From Pseudomonas brassicacearum (GTDB lineage: Bacteria > Pseudomonadota > Gammaproteobacteria > Pseudomonadales > Pseudomonadaceae): DNA of 64,000 nucleotides. The notes under the pieces were generated by a model that saw nothing but the letters and a program-made list of their open reading frames with translations, did not search any database and was not told where the DNA came from. The translations under genes were made by a program, and so were the position numbers. This document shows, in pieces, positions 33,957 through 43,951 of the stretch (its first letter is position 1; every line of letters begins with the position of its first letter). The stretch lies in contig NZ_MOBJ01000034.1 in the NCBI RefSeq assembly GCF_003732225.1, forward strand, positions 1-64,000, written 5' to 3'.

Positions 33957-35078
33957 TCAGCGCTTGCGCAGAATCACGCTGCCAATCGAATAACCGGCAC
34001 CAAACGAGCTAAGTACCGCCAGCGAACCTGCTGGCAAATCGTCCTGGTTCTTGTGAAACGCAATCACTGAACCGGCGGAGCTGGTGTTGGCATACGTATC
34101 GAGAATCACCGGGGCTTCTTCTTCGGTGGCTTCGCGGCCCAGCAGCTTCTTGACGATCAGGTGGTTCATGCTGAGGTTGGCCTGGTGCAGCCAGAAACGC
34201 TTCACGTCGCTGACATTCAGCTTGTTCTCGTCCAGATGGGTTGCGATCAATTCCGCGACCATCGGGCAAACGTCGCGGAACACCTTGCGACCTTCCTGGA
34301 CAAAGAGTTTGTCACGGGCACCGATGCCCTCTTCCGCCGCGCGGTTGAGGAAGCCGAAGTTGTTGCGAATGTTGTTGGAGAACTTGGTCAGCAGTTTGGT
34401 GCTGACAATGTCGAACTGGTACTTGGACGTGGCCAGATCGGCACGTTCGATGATCACCGCAGTCGCTGCGTCACCGAAGATGAAGTGGCTGTCGCGGTCA
34501 CGGAAGTTCAAGTGACCGGTGCAGACTTCCGGGTTGACCATCAGGATCGCCCGGGCCTGGCCCAGCTGTACGCTGTTGGTGGCGGCCTGAATACCAAACG
34601 TTGCCGAGGAACAGGCGACGTTCATGTCGAAACCGAAACCTTCGATACCCAGGGCTTCCTGGACTTCGATGGCAATGGCCGGATAGGCGCGTTGCAGGTT
34701 GGAGCAGGCGACGATCACCCCGTCGATGTCCGCTGCGGTCTTGCCGGCGCGTTGCAGGGCTTGCTCGGCAGCACCAATGGCCATCTGGCAGAGCACCGAC
34801 CATTCATCGTTGGAACGCTCAGGCAAACGAGGCGCCATGCGCTTTGGATCGAGAATGCCTTCCTTGTCCATGACAAAGCGGCTTTTGATCCCGGAGGCTT
34901 TTTCGATAAAGGCTGCGCTGGATTCGGTCAGCGCTTGCACTTCACCGCGCTCGATAGCGTCAGCGTTGTCAGCATTGAACTGAGCTACATAAGCATTGAA
35001 AGACTGCACCAGCTCTTCGTTGGAGATGCTGTTGGCCGGGGTGTACAGGCCGGTGCCGCTGATGACGACATTATGCAT
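33957..35078 (-). CDS. Beta-ketoacyl-ACP synthase III (PA3286/FabH2-like)
   Basis: This is a 373-residue KAS III condensing enzyme. The triad is visible: Cys in NVACSSATFG, His in FWLHQANLSMN and Asn in DTYANTSSAG. Length and N-terminus (MHNVVISGTGLYTPANSISN) match the P. aeruginosa PA3286 type, which from memory condenses octanoyl-CoA with malonyl-ACP and so shunts beta-oxidation intermediates into fatty-acid synthesis. The ATG at 35078 is preferred over one 18 codons upstream because it gives that standard start. The linked ECF sigma gene is downstream on the same strand. Confidence 0.88.
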   Translation of the reverse strand: MHNVVISGTGLYTPANSISNEELVQSFNAYVAQFNADNADAIERGEVQALTESSAAFIEKASGIKSRFVMDKEGILDPKRMAPRLPERSNDEWSVLCQMAIGAAEQALQRAGKTAADIDGVIVACSNLQRAYPAIAIEVQEALGIEGFGFDMNVACSSATFGIQAATNSVQLGQARAILMVNPEVCTGHLNFRDRDSHFIFGDAATAVIIERADLATSKYQFDIVSTKLLTKFSNNIRNNFGFLNRAAEEGIGARDKLFVQEGRKVFRDVCPMVAELIATHLDENKLNVSDVKRFWLHQANLSMNHLIVKKLLGREATEEEAPVILDTYANTSSAGSVIAFHKNQDDLPAGSLAVLSSFGAGYSIGSVILRKR

Positions 35079-35293
35079 GGTCGTTTCTCTAATCCGTTCA
35101 GGCAGAAAGCGTTGGCACCGACGTACCAACACATAAAGGGCCTTATCCCCTCAAAGGGCATCGACCTGGCATCGCTTTATTCCGATCCGCCCGGCTGCGA
35201 AGGCTCAAATCTGCGGGGGCGGCGTTTATAACCGCGAAGTTTGCCATAAACATTGGCATTTGACCCCTTTTGCGAGAGTAACGGCGTACCTAA

Positions 35294-35397
35294 TGTGGGA
35301 GCGAGCTTGTTCGCGATGGCGGCCTAAGATTCAACATAGATGTTGAAGGTGATGGCCTCATCGTCGGAGCGCCGCCCGGAGCAAGCTCGCTCCCACA
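35294..35397. repeat. REPIN between KAS III and hrpA
   Basis: TGTGGGAGCGAGCTTGTTCG continuing CGATGGC (35294-35320) faces GGAGCAAGCTCGCTCCCACA (35378-35397), with a longer diverged spacer. The 341-bp gap 35079-35419 also contains the promoter region of the KAS III gene (35079-35290), in which I see no further element. Confidence 0.88.
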
Positions 35398-35419
35398 GGG
35401 TTTTGTGCAAGCCTCGGTT

Positions 35420-38400
35420 CTAGGGTTCGACTTGAGCCCATTGCTTGTTCAAACGTTTGTCGGAGATCGGCACCTTGGTCCCCAATTGCTGGGCGAACAG
35501 CGAAACCCGGTACTCCTCCAGCCACCAGCGATAGAGTTCAAGCTGTGGATCGCGCTTGCCTTCCTGGACGTGCTTGTTGGCACGGGTCTGATACTGGGTC
35601 CATAGACCGGACAATTCACCGCTCCAGACCCGGTCCTTCTGCACTTGAGCGCCAAGCTTCTCGAAGCGCTGCTCGACGGCTTTCAAGTAACGCGGCAGTT
35701 CCTTGAGCCACTGCATCGGGGTTTCACGAACAAAGCCCGGATAAACCAGGTGATTGAGCTGCTGCTTGATGTCATTCAGGGCCACCGCTTGCGCCAGGTC
35801 GATCTTGCCCTTGAAGCGTTTCTGCAAACCGTGCCAGAGCTTGAGAGTCTCCAGCGTCAGTTTCGCCAGACGCTCGGCATGCTCGGTCCACGCACCGCGT
35901 TTGCGCTCGGCCAGCGAGGCCAAACCAGCGCCGTCACGCGGCAAACTGGCTTCGCCGTCGAGAATGCAACTGTCGAGGCTCGCCAGCAGAATGTCTTCCA
36001 CCAGACTGTCGATGCGCCCCAGTTCACGGTACATCAGGCCCAGTTCGGTGAGCCCCGGCAGTTTGCCGCGCAGGAACTTCGCCGGCTCCGCCAGTTGTTG
36101 CATGAGCAGACGCTGCAACGCCCGACGATGCTGGAACTCGGCTTCAGCCAGGGTCGAGAAACGCCCTTCCTTGACCGTGCCCGCCTCTTCCACCAGCGCC
36201 GGGTAAACCGTCATCGACAACCCGGCGATCTTCTGCTGGGTTTTCTCGGCGACGGCAGCAAAGACTTTCGCTTCCACCGGCTGCTGACTTTTCGCCGTCT
36301 GCGGGACAGCCAATGCCGCCTGACTGGCCTCGGCAAAACGTGCAGTCAGCTCAGGCAGATCCCGGCCTTCGCCAAGGAACTTGCCCTGGCCATCGACGAT
36401 TTCCAGGTTCATCCGCAGATGACTTTCAACCTGTTGTGCCGCCTCGGCCCAGGCTTCATCGCTGACCCGCGCACCGGTCATGCGCAGCAGTTCACGACCC
36501 AGCGCGTGAGGCAACGAGCCCTCGGCGAAAGTGACTCGCTGCAACGCCGCCTTGACGAAGTCCGGCACCGGCACGAAGTTCTTGCGCAATGCCTTGGGCA
36601 GGTTGCGCACCAGCGCGATGCACTTGGCTTCGATCACACCGGGCACCAGCCATTCCAACCGTTCCGGCGGCAGCGCCGGCAACAGCGGTGCCGGCACGCG
36701 CAGGGTCACGCCATCACGGGGATGGTTGGGCTCGAAGTGGTAACTCAACGGCAAGGTCAGGTCACCCAGACGCAGAGTGTCCGGGTAATGCGCGGCAGTG
36801 ACTTCGCTGGCTTCGCGGGCCAGCACGTCTTCTTCGCGCATGATCAGCAGTTGCGGGTCTTTCTGGCTGTTGACCCGATACCAACTGTCGAAGGTCGCGG
36901 TCTGATGGATCTCTGCCGGCAAGCGCGCATCGTAGAAGGCAAACAGGGTTTCCTCGTCCGCCAGAATGTCCCGGCGACGGGCCTTGGCCTCCAGTTCGTC
37001 GAGCTGTTCCAGCAGCAAGGTATTGGCGCTCAGGCATTTGGCTTTCGACTGAATTTCGCCGCGCACCAGCGCTTCACGGATAAACAGTTCACGCGAGGTG
37101 ACAGGATCGATCGGCCCGTAATGCACGGGGCGGCGACCGACCACGATCAGCCCGAACAAAGTGATCTGCTCGAAGGCCACGACCTGTCCGCGCTTCTTCT
37201 CCCAATGCGGTTCGAAGTGGTTCTTCTTGATCAGGTGCCCGGCCAGCGGCTCGATCCAGTCCGGCTCGATCTTCGCCACCATGCGCGCATAGAGCTTGGT
37301 GGTTTCCACCAGTTCGGCGGTCATCAGCCATTGCGGACGCTTCTTGCCCAGGCCCGATGACGGGTGAATCCAGAAACGCCGCTGACGCGCGCCCAGGTAA
37401 TCGCCGTCTTCGGTCTTCTGGCCGATCTGACTGAGCAAACCGGACAGCACCGCTTTGTGCAGTTTCGGGTAGTCCGCCGGCTCTCTGTTCAGGCTCAACT
37501 GCATGTCGCGGCAGATCAGGCTCAACTGGCGATGGGAATCGCGCCACTCACGCAGGCGCAGGTAATTCAGGAAATTCTTGCGGCACCAGTTGCGCAGCGG
37601 GCTGGCGGTCAGGGCCTGGCGTTGTTCTTCAAAGCCACGCCACAGATTGACCAGCCCGGCAAAGTCCGAGTCCACGTCCTTCCATTGTGCGTGAGCCTGA
37701 TCGGCGGCCTGCTGACGCTCCGGCGGACGCTCGCGCGGGTCCTGGATCGACATCGCACTGGCGACGATCAGCACTTCCTGCAAACTGCCGAGCTTCGCTG
37801 CTTCGAGCAACATGCGGCCCATACGCGGGTCCACCGGCAGACGCGCCAGTTGCCGGCCCAGCGGCGTCAGTTGGCTGTTGCGGTCGACTGCGGAGAGTTC
37901 TTGCAGCAGGTTGAAACCGTCGCTGATGGCCTTGCCATCCGGCGGCTCGATAAACGGGAAATCGGTGATCTCGCCGAGGCGCAGATGCAGCATCTGCAAA
38001 ATCACCGCCGCGAGGTTGGTACGCAGAATTTCCGGATCGGTAAATTCCGGGCGACCGATGAAGTCTTCTTCGCTGTACAGACGAATGCAAATACCCGGCT
38101 CGACCCGCCCGCAGCGACCTTTACGCTGGTTGGCGCTGGCCTGGGAAATTGCCTCGATCGGCAAGCGCTGGACCTTGGCGCGGTAGCTGTAGCGGCTGAT
38201 GCGTGCGGTGCCGCTGTCGATCACGTAACGAATGCCCGGTACGGTCAGCGAGGTTTCCGCGACGTTGGTTGCCAGCACCACGCGACGACCCGGATGGGAC
38301 TGGAAAATCCGCTGCTGCTCGGCCGGCGACAGTCGCGCGTACAGCGGCAGAATTTCGGTGTGCTTGAGCTGGGCTTTGCGCAGCATGTCCGCCGCGTCAC

Positions 38401-39331
38401 GAATCTCTCGCTCGCCGGGCAGGAACACCAATACGTCGCCAGGACTGCGGCGCTCGCTGCGTTCGAATGCAGCAATTTCATCGAGGGTGGCGAGGATCGC
38501 CTGGTCCACGGTCAAGTCGTCTTCGACCCGATTGCCCTCTTCGTCCTGCTCCAGCGTCAATGGCCGGTACCAGGTGTCCACCGGGAAGGTGCGGCCCGAG
38601 ACTTCGACAATCGGTGCATCGTCGAAATGCTTGGAGAAGCGCTCCAGATCAATGGTCGCCGAGGTGATGATAACTTTCAGGTCCGGACGGCGCGGCAGCA
38701 GGGTTTTCAGGTAACCGAGCAGGAAGTCGATGTTCAGGCTGCGCTCGTGGGCTTCGTCGACGATGATCGTGTCGTAGCGTTCGAGGTAGCGGTCATTCTG
38801 GGTTTCCGCTAGCAGGATGCCGTCGGTCATCAGTTTGATCAGGGTGTTGGAATCGCTCTGATCCTCGAACCGCACCTGATAACCGACCAAGGCACCCAGC
38901 GGCGTGGCCAGTTCTTCGGCCACCCGGCTCGCGACACTGCGCGCAGCAATTCGGCGAGGCTGGGTGTGGCCGATCAGGCCGTGCTGGCCGCGCCCGATTT
39001 CCAGGCAGATCTTCGGCAACTGGGTGGTTTTACCCGAGCCGGTTTCACCAGCAATGATCAGCACCTGATGCTTGAGCAGCGCTTCTTTGATTTCGTCGCG
39101 CTTGGCGGCGATCGGCAGGCTGTCGTCGTAACGAATCAGCGGCAGGCTGGCGCGCCGCGCCAACACCTGGTCGCAGGACGCTTGCAGGCGCGTCACCCAC
39201 AGGGCCAGCTTGGCGTCGTCGGGTTTCTGGCGCAGCTCGAGCAACTGCCGCCGCAGCCGGTGGCGGTCGGCAAGCATGGCGTGATCGAGGTTTTTCAGCA
39301 GTTTGTCGATGGAAGGCGATTCGTCAGTCAT
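35420..39331 (-). CDS. hrpA: ATP-dependent RNA helicase HrpA
   Basis: This is a 1303-residue DEAH-box helicase, full length for HrpA. Walker A is in AGETGSGKTTQLPK (about residue 92), DEAH in IIVDEAHERS, motif III SAT, and motif VI QRKGRCGR. After the helicase core come the HA2/OB-type region and a long DUF3418 C-terminus (RNLPKALRKNFVPVPDFV, LYRWWLEEYRVSLFAQQLGT). HrpA resolves stalled or collided ribosomes on mRNA. It has a REPIN downstream and a GTAGCAGCTG-type repeat upstream. Confidence 0.96.
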   Translation of the reverse strand: MTDESPSIDKLLKNLDHAMLADRHRLRRQLLELRQKPDDAKLALWVTRLQASCDQVLARRASLPLIRYDDSLPIAAKRDEIKEALLKHQVLIIAGETGSGKTTQLPKICLEIGRGQHGLIGHTQPRRIAARSVASRVAEELATPLGALVGYQVRFEDQSDSNTLIKLMTDGILLAETQNDRYLERYDTIIVDEAHERSLNIDFLLGYLKTLLPRRPDLKVIITSATIDLERFSKHFDDAPIVEVSGRTFPVDTWYRPLTLEQDEEGNRVEDDLTVDQAILATLDEIAAFERSERRSPGDVLVFLPGEREIRDAADMLRKAQLKHTEILPLYARLSPAEQQRIFQSHPGRRVVLATNVAETSLTVPGIRYVIDSGTARISRYSYRAKVQRLPIEAISQASANQRKGRCGRVEPGICIRLYSEEDFIGRPEFTDPEILRTNLAAVILQMLHLRLGEITDFPFIEPPDGKAISDGFNLLQELSAVDRNSQLTPLGRQLARLPVDPRMGRMLLEAAKLGSLQEVLIVASAMSIQDPRERPPERQQAADQAHAQWKDVDSDFAGLVNLWRGFEEQRQALTASPLRNWCRKNFLNYLRLREWRDSHRQLSLICRDMQLSLNREPADYPKLHKAVLSGLLSQIGQKTEDGDYLGARQRRFWIHPSSGLGKKRPQWLMTAELVETTKLYARMVAKIEPDWIEPLAGHLIKKNHFEPHWEKKRGQVVAFEQITLFGLIVVGRRPVHYGPIDPVTSRELFIREALVRGEIQSKAKCLSANTLLLEQLDELEAKARRRDILADEETLFAFYDARLPAEIHQTATFDSWYRVNSQKDPQLLIMREEDVLAREASEVTAAHYPDTLRLGDLTLPLSYHFEPNHPRDGVTLRVPAPLLPALPPERLEWLVPGVIEAKCIALVRNLPKALRKNFVPVPDFVKAALQRVTFAEGSLPHALGRELLRMTGARVSDEAWAEAAQQVESHLRMNLEIVDGQGKFLGEGRDLPELTARFAEASQAALAVPQTAKSQQPVEAKVFAAVAEKTQQKIAGLSMTVYPALVEEAGTVKEGRFSTLAEAEFQHRRALQRLLMQQLAEPAKFLRGKLPGLTELGLMYRELGRIDSLVEDILLASLDSCILDGEASLPRDGAGLASLAERKRGAWTEHAERLAKLTLETLKLWHGLQKRFKGKIDLAQAVALNDIKQQLNHLVYPGFVRETPMQWLKELPRYLKAVEQRFEKLGAQVQKDRVWSGELSGLWTQYQTRANKHVQEGKRDPQLELYRWWLEEYRVSLFAQQLGTKVPISDKRLNKQWAQVEP

Positions 39332-39402
39332 CAGGTACGCAAAGGTCGTCTAGTGGCGCAGGGGACGGATTGTCGCAGATTTAACGAGCGAACGAGATCC
39401 TT

Positions 39403-39533
39403 GTAGCAGCTGGCGTAGCCTGCGTCCGGCTGCGAAGCAGTCGTAAAACCTGCTTCCCGAGTATTCCTGATGTACCGCGAACACCGGTTTTGCGAGGACT
39501 TCGTCCTCGAACGCAGGCTTCGCCAGCTGCTAC
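39403..39533. repeat. GTAGCAGCTG-type palindromic repeat, copy 2
   Basis: GTAGCAGCTGGCGTAGCCTG at 39403 onward faces CGCAGGCTTCGCCAGCTGCT ending at 39533, with GAGGACTTCGTCCTC inside. It has the same organisation as 31582-31726. It lies between the aceK stop and the hrpA start. Confidence 0.87.
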
Positions 39534-39551
39534 AGGGTTGTGCGGAGCCGG

Positions 39552-41273
39552 TTATTCGTTATCGAGGCCTTTGCGGCGGTATGGGAACACATCGATCACC
39601 TTGCCGGCGCGAATCGCCTCTTGCAGGCCTTTCCAATAGTCGGCGTTGTACAGTTCGCCATGCAGTTGATCGAACAACCGCCGCTGCGCGGAATCGGCAA
39701 ACAGGAACGGCGGGAACTCCTCGGGGAACACGTCCAGCGGCCCGATCGAATACCAGGGCTCGGAGGCCATCTCATCTTCCGGCGTACGCGGCTGCGGAAT
39801 GTGGCGGAAGTTGGCTTCCGTGAGAAAACAAATCTCGTCGTAGTCATAAAACACCACCCGTCCATGTCGGGTGACGCCGAAGTTTTTCAGCAGCATGTCG
39901 CCGGGAAAAATGTTCGCCGCCGCCAGTTGCTTGATCGCCAGACCATAGTCTTCAAGCGCTTCACGCACCTGAGCGTCGTTGGCGTTTTCCAGGTACAGGT
40001 TCAACGGCGTCATGCGCCGTTCGGTCCAGCAGTGGCGGATCAACACGGTGTCGCCTTCCACCTGGACCGTCGACGCGGCGACTTCCAGCAACTCGGCCAG
40101 ACATGCCGGCTCAAACTTGCTCAACGGAAAACGGAAGTCGGCGAACTCCTGGGTATCGGCCATGCGCCCGACCCGGTCGACGCTTTTTACCAAGCGGTAC
40201 TTCTCGATCACTGTGGCACGGTCGACGTTCTTCGACGGCGAGAAACGATCCTTGATGATCTTGAACACGGTGTTGAACCCCGGAAGGGTGAACACGCTCA
40301 TGACCATGCCGCGCACGCCCGGCGCCATGATGAACTGATCGTCAGTGTTAGCCAGGTGGTTGATCAACGCCCGGTAGAACTCCGATTTGCCGTGTTTGTA
40401 AAAACCAATCGAGGTATACAGCTCGGCGATGTGCTTGCCCGGCAGGATGCGTTTGAGGAAACCGATGAACTCCGCCGGCACCGGCACATCGACCATGAAG
40501 TACGAACGGGTGAACGAGAAGATGATCGACACTTCGGACTCATCGGTGATCAACGCGTCGATCTGAATCCCCCGACCTTCGCGGTGCAGAAACGGAATCA
40601 CCAGTGGCCATTGCTCATCGGTGGTGAAGATCCGCCCTACCAGATAGGCGCCCTTGTTGCGGTAGAGCACCGAGGAAAACAGCTCGACGCTCAGTTCCGG
40701 ATCCTTGCAGACCCAGTCGGGCAGGTTTTCGCGCAGTTGCGCTTCGAGTCGGTGCAGGTCACCGGCCAGGTTCGCGTATTCTTCGCTGAACCGGTAGTCG
40801 GCAAATATGCTCACCAACATGCTCGACAACTGGCCATGCGGTTTATAGGTGCGGGTCTGCGCGGCCCGGGCCCGGTGCAAGCTGGGCCGGGTGGTGTGGA
40901 TGAACATGCAACCGTCGCTGATCAGGTCGTGGCTGAACAGCCCGCAGAAAATCGAGTTGTACCAGGTCTCGGACAGTTCATCGTCGAAACGCAGGTCGAT
41001 CAGGCTGATGTAGGCGCTTTTGACCAGCGGCCAGCAGCTGACATCCATCAGCACATCAGCCTCGAAGGCGGCATGCAGACGCCCCGCCACTTCACTGACC
41101 TTTACTTCATAGAGGTTGATCCGCGCCGCCGACGCGACCTGCGTTTCCTGCCACTGTGCCCGTTCGAAGCGCTCCCGGGCGCCGTCAGTGATCTGGCGGA
41201 AATGCTCGCGGTAATCGTCGAAGCCGTCGAGGATCATCTGGGCAATATCGGCGGCGGGCCATGGCTGCGGCAT
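39552..41273 (-). CDS. aceK: Isocitrate dehydrogenase kinase/phosphatase
   Basis: This is a 573-residue bifunctional enzyme that phosphorylates isocitrate dehydrogenase to divert carbon into the glyoxylate shunt, and reverses it. Length and landmarks match Ace[21 protein letters not shown] near 60, [20 protein letters not shown] and [12 protein letters not shown] near 315-345, [12 protein letters not shown], and a kinase-like [20 protein letters not shown] near 455. AGAGGT lies eight bases before the ATG. Confidence 0.96.
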   Translation of the reverse strand: MPQPWPAADIAQMILDGFDDYREHFRQITDGARERFERAQWQETQVASAARINLYEVKVSEVAGRLHAAFEADVLMDVSCWPLVKSAYISLIDLRFDDELSETWYNSIFCGLFSHDLISDGCMFIHTTRPSLHRARAAQTRTYKPHGQLSSMLVSIFADYRFSEEYANLAGDLHRLEAQLRENLPDWVCKDPELSVELFSSVLYRNKGAYLVGRIFTTDEQWPLVIPFLHREGRGIQIDALITDESEVSIIFSFTRSYFMVDVPVPAEFIGFLKRILPGKHIAELYTSIGFYKHGKSEFYRALINHLANTDDQFIMAPGVRGMVMSVFTLPGFNTVFKIIKDRFSPSKNVDRATVIEKYRLVKSVDRVGRMADTQEFADFRFPLSKFEPACLAELLEVAASTVQVEGDTVLIRHCWTERRMTPLNLYLENANDAQVREALEDYGLAIKQLAAANIFPGDMLLKNFGVTRHGRVVFYDYDEICFLTEANFRHIPQPRTPEDEMASEPWYSIGPLDVFPEEFPPFLFADSAQRRLFDQLHGELYNADYWKGLQEAIRAGKVIDVFPYRRKGLDNE

Positions 41274-41403
41274 GTGGAGACCTCTACGGGATGGTTCTTA
41301 TCGTTGGAGGCTGAGCTTAGAGGTCAATTGTTACGCATTGCAACCATTGCCATGGACGGCTCCGACGGTGACACTTGCGCCCTGATAAAGGAAGGAACGA
41401 GCC

Positions 41404-42312
41404 GTGAACCCCGTCGATATTCTGCGTATGTTGTCACTCGCTGCCATTTGGGGGGCGAGCTTTCTGTTCATGCGCATCATCGCCCCAGTGATTGGCACAA
41501 TCCCCACTGCTTTTTTCCGCGTTTCGATCGCCGCCACCGGATTGCTGGTGATTCTGACGCTGATGCGGATCAGTTGGGACTTCCGTGGCAAGTTCAAAAC
41601 CGTGCTGCTACTCGGAATGATCAACTCCGGGATTCCGGCCACCCTGTACTCGGTAGCCGCTCAAGTGTTGCCGGCTGGCTACTCGGCCATTTTCAACGCC
41701 ACCACCCCGCTAATGGGCGTGTTGATCGGCGGGCTGTTCTTCAGCGAAAGACTCACCCTCTCGAAGATTGCCGGGGTTGCCCTCGGCTTGTTTGGCGTCG
41801 CCATCCTGACCCGCGCCGGTCCCGTGGCGTTTGACATGGAATTGCTGATCGGCGCGCTGGCCTGCCTGCTCGCGACCACCTGCTACGGTTTCGCCGGGTT
41901 CCTGGCGCGGCGCTGGCTCGACCATCAAGGTGGCCTCGACAGCCGACTCTCGGCACTGGGCAGCATGCTCGGCGCAACGCTGCTGCTGTTGCCATTGTTC
42001 GGCTACAGCGTCATCACTCAGCCGCCCGCTAGCTGGGGCGGCTGGAGTGTCTGGTTGTCGTTGCTGGGGTTGGGCCTGGGCTGCACGGCGCTTGCCTACA
42101 TCCTGTATTTCCGCTTGCTCAGCTCGATCGGCCCGGTCAAATCGATGACCGTGACCTTCATGATCCCGCCGTTCGGCGTGTTGTGGGGCGCGTTGTTTCT
42201 CGATGAACCGCTGTCGATGGCGCATCTGTATGGCGGGCTGTTGATTGCAGGGGCGTTGTGGCTGGTGTTGAAGCCTGCGGCGGTGAAGGTGCCGGAACTG
42301 GCGGAGCAGTAA
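41404..42312 (+). CDS. EamA/DMT-family transporter
   Basis: This is a 302-residue inner-membrane protein with ten hydrophobic segments in two EamA repeats (WGASFLFMRIIAPVIGTIPT near the start; MTVFMIPPFGVLWG-type region near 255). The GTG start has GGAAGGA at nine bases. The substrate cannot be predicted. It is divergent from aceK and convergent with the small pilin gene. Confidence 0.87.
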   Translation: MNPVDILRMLSLAAIWGASFLFMRIIAPVIGTIPTAFFRVSIAATGLLVILTLMRISWDFRGKFKTVLLLGMINSGIPATLYSVAAQVLPAGYSAIFNATTPLMGVLIGGLFFSERLTLSKIAGVALGLFGVAILTRAGPVAFDMELLIGALACLLATTCYGFAGFLARRWLDHQGGLDSRLSALGSMLGATLLLLPLFGYSVITQPPASWGGWSVWLSLLGLGLGCTALAYILYFRLLSSIGPVKSMTVTFMIPPFGVLWGALFLDEPLSMAHLYGGLLIAGALWLVLKPAAVKVPELAEQ

Positions 42313-42322
42313 CTCATCGGCA

Positions 42323-42349
42323 GCGGCGCATCGACACACAATGCGCCGC
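42323..42349. terminator. Hairpin between convergent DMT and pilin genes
   Basis: GCGGCGCAT (42323-42331) and ATGCGCCGC (42341-42349) form a perfect 9-bp stem with a 9-nt loop. There is no clear T-run on either side, so terminator function is plausible from position only. Confidence 0.4.
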
Positions 42350-42371
42350 CTGAGCTTGCGTGCACCTCACC

Positions 42372-42752
42372 TCAAGGCGAAGTCAGCGTAATCAGGTAAG
42401 CGCCTGAGTTCACCGGTTTGCCGGCCGCGTCGACCAAGGCGTATTGCTGATCGTAGTAACGGCCATCCTTGCTCCCGTCCGCGACCAGCTTCACGCCCAC
42501 GCGGGAATGATCGAGCGCACTGACCGAGCGAACCGGCTCGACGCTGCGCACATTGACCGAGTCGCCGCTTACCCTGGTCGGACAATTGCTGAACTCAAAC
42601 ATCGAACTCGCCCCCACGCGGGAGGTGCAGCCTGACTCGACAATACTGCCGTGAAACTGGATGACACCCTGAGCCACCGGGGTGGCCGCCAGGCTTGCAC
42701 CGCTCAACGCAAAGAACAGGCTGATACCGACCGACAAACGCTTACCGTTCAT
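42372..42752 (-). CDS. Small fimbrial (type 1 pilin-like) subunit
   Basis: This is a 126-residue exported protein. The signal peptide (MNGKRLSVGISLFFALSGASLAA) is followed by GVIQFHGSIVESGC and a second Cys in FEFSNCP, the disulphide pair of pilins, and the C-terminus YLITLTSP has the alternating pattern of a pilin end strand. The ATG at 42752 has AAGGAG eight bases upstream; the frame to 42863 is rejected. It is shorter than usual pilins and may be a minor or terminating subunit. It is divergent from the adhesin at 42964, and an RcsB-box-like site overlaps a -10-like CTAAAGT upstream. Confidence 0.78.
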   Translation of the reverse strand: MNGKRLSVGISLFFALSGASLAATPVAQGVIQFHGSIVESGCTSRVGASSMFEFSNCPTRVSGDSVNVRSVEPVRSVSALDHSRVGVKLVADGSKDGRYYDQQYALVDAAGKPVNSGAYLITLTSP

Positions 42753-42812
42753 GTTGACGCTCCTTAGGGTTGTAAGGACTGCATCGACAAGTCTGGCTGG
42801 GATCTTGAGGAC

Positions 42813-42830
42813 TTTAGGAAATGTCTGATG
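42813..42830. promoter_or_regulatory. RcsB-box-like site at the divergent pilin/adhesin region
   Basis: TTTAGGAAATGTCTGATG fits the locus motif TAAGRATCGTCTGAT with three changes. On the minus strand the site overlaps CTAAAGT (42817-42811), a plausible -10 for the small pilin gene, so binding here could repress that gene rather than activate it. No -10 lies 21 bp downstream on the plus strand. Confidence 0.45.
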
Positions 42831-42885
42831 TTTTTTTCTTGAAGCCGCCAAAAGCCCATCCATCAGTCAGCTGCGGCTGACAGAC

Positions 42886-42928
42886 TAAGAAACGCCTGAT
42901 GTTCGCCGCTTTTCACGGTCGCTAGAGT
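42886..42928 (+). promoter_or_regulatory. RcsB-box-like site and promoter of the adhesin gene
   Basis: TAAGAAACGCCTGATG (42886-42901) is followed after 21 bp by TAGAGT (42923-42928). A start near 42935 would give a 5' UTR of about 29 nt before the ATG at 42964. The box sits where a -35 would be, as expected for an activator-dependent promoter. Confidence 0.6.
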
Positions 42929-42963
42929 GTGTAGCTCTTTTATCACCGTGTATCGCTATCAAT

Positions 42964-43947
42964 ATGGATCTTTCAAACAAACAGAGTCGATTGCGCGCTT
43001 TTTTAAGTATTGCCTGCGTGATGGCGTATACGTATGGCCCGGGCGCTATGGCTGCGAATTGCGCCTTTACTCATTCCGATAAATACAACAAGGCGGTAAC
43101 CCTGAATTTCGGGGCCAGCGTGGACGCTGACAGTTTGACGATCCCCCAGGACGCCCCGATTGGCACAGTCATTTTCGAGCAAGTCCTTCATGCAGATGAG
43201 CATATTTTTACCTGCTCGGCGGCAACGCTCTACGGATTTTCCATAAACCCGGCCCTGGGCACACCGTCCAACTCTACTTACCCCCTGGGCAAGACCGGAC
43301 TTTCATTTCGTATAGGGACGCCCAACCCGAACATCTCCTTTATGCCGCCGCCGTTCGGCCTCAACGCAGGCACTTATACAACCAACGGCGGAAGTTACAC
43401 GCTTGAGATTTTCAAGTCCGGCGAATTGTCATCGACAAACGAGATCGCCGCCGGCTTTTTGGGAAACCTCCAGGTCAGTGACTTGGTATTTATCAAGTTC
43501 AATCTACTCAATCCCATTCGTCTGAATACCGCCTCTTGCCAAACACCATCTGTCCCGGTGGCGATGGGTGACGACTATCGCCTCGATGAGTTCAGTAAAA
43601 GCGGCGACACCCCTCGGAAGATCAAATTCAACATCGCCTTGAACCAGTGCCAGCGCGGCATCAAGAAGGTGACCTATCAGCTCAAGGCCACCACTCAGGT
43701 CATCGACTCGAAAAAAGGCATCGTCGCGCTGAATGCCGAATCGACGGCCAAAGGTATCGGCCTGCAATTGATGAACGATGCCGGGCAACCGATCGCCCTG
43801 GACACCGTGTATCCGTTCAATGGTTTCAATACCACCGGCACTGATTTCAAGATCCCCTTGTCTGCGGCCTACTACCGCTTGGCTGAAGGCACACTTCAAG
43901 CCGGCACCGCGAACACCGCCGTGACGTTCATCATGAGTTATCTGTAA
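42964..43947 (+). CDS. Fimbrial tip adhesin
   Basis: This is a 327-residue exported two-domain protein. After the signal peptide (ACVMAYTYGPGAMA-AN) an N-terminal receptor-binding type domain (about 30-190) with Cys in AANCAF and IFTCSA is followed by a pilin domain (about 195-327) with Cys in TASCQTP and ALNQCQ. The C-terminus TANTAVTFIMSYL is a typical chaperone-bound end strand. Such proteins cap chaperone-usher fimbriae and set binding specificity. It lies upstream of the regulatory genes rather than after the usher. Confidence 0.82.
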   Translation: MDLSNKQSRLRAFLSIACVMAYTYGPGAMAANCAFTHSDKYNKAVTLNFGASVDADSLTIPQDAPIGTVIFEQVLHADEHIFTCSAATLYGFSINPALGTPSNSTYPLGKTGLSFRIGTPNPNISFMPPPFGLNAGTYTTNGGSYTLEIFKSGELSSTNEIAAGFLGNLQVSDLVFIKFNLLNPIRLNTASCQTPSVPVAMGDDYRLDEFSKSGDTPRKIKFNIALNQCQRGIKKVTYQLKATTQVIDSKKGIVALNAESTAKGIGLQLMNDAGQPIALDTVYPFNGFNTTGTDFKIPLSAAYYRLAEGTLQAGTANTAVTFIMSYL

Positions 43948-43951
43948 TCAA

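Noticed and set aside
35645-38812. Plus-strand open frames opposite hrpA
   Set aside because: Antisense shadows of an intact, well-recognised gene with no independent coding signal.
39540-41834. 764-codon plus-strand frame opposite aceK
   Set aside because: The opposite strand encodes a full-length AceK with all landmarks; this frame also runs into the real DMT transporter gene in another phase.
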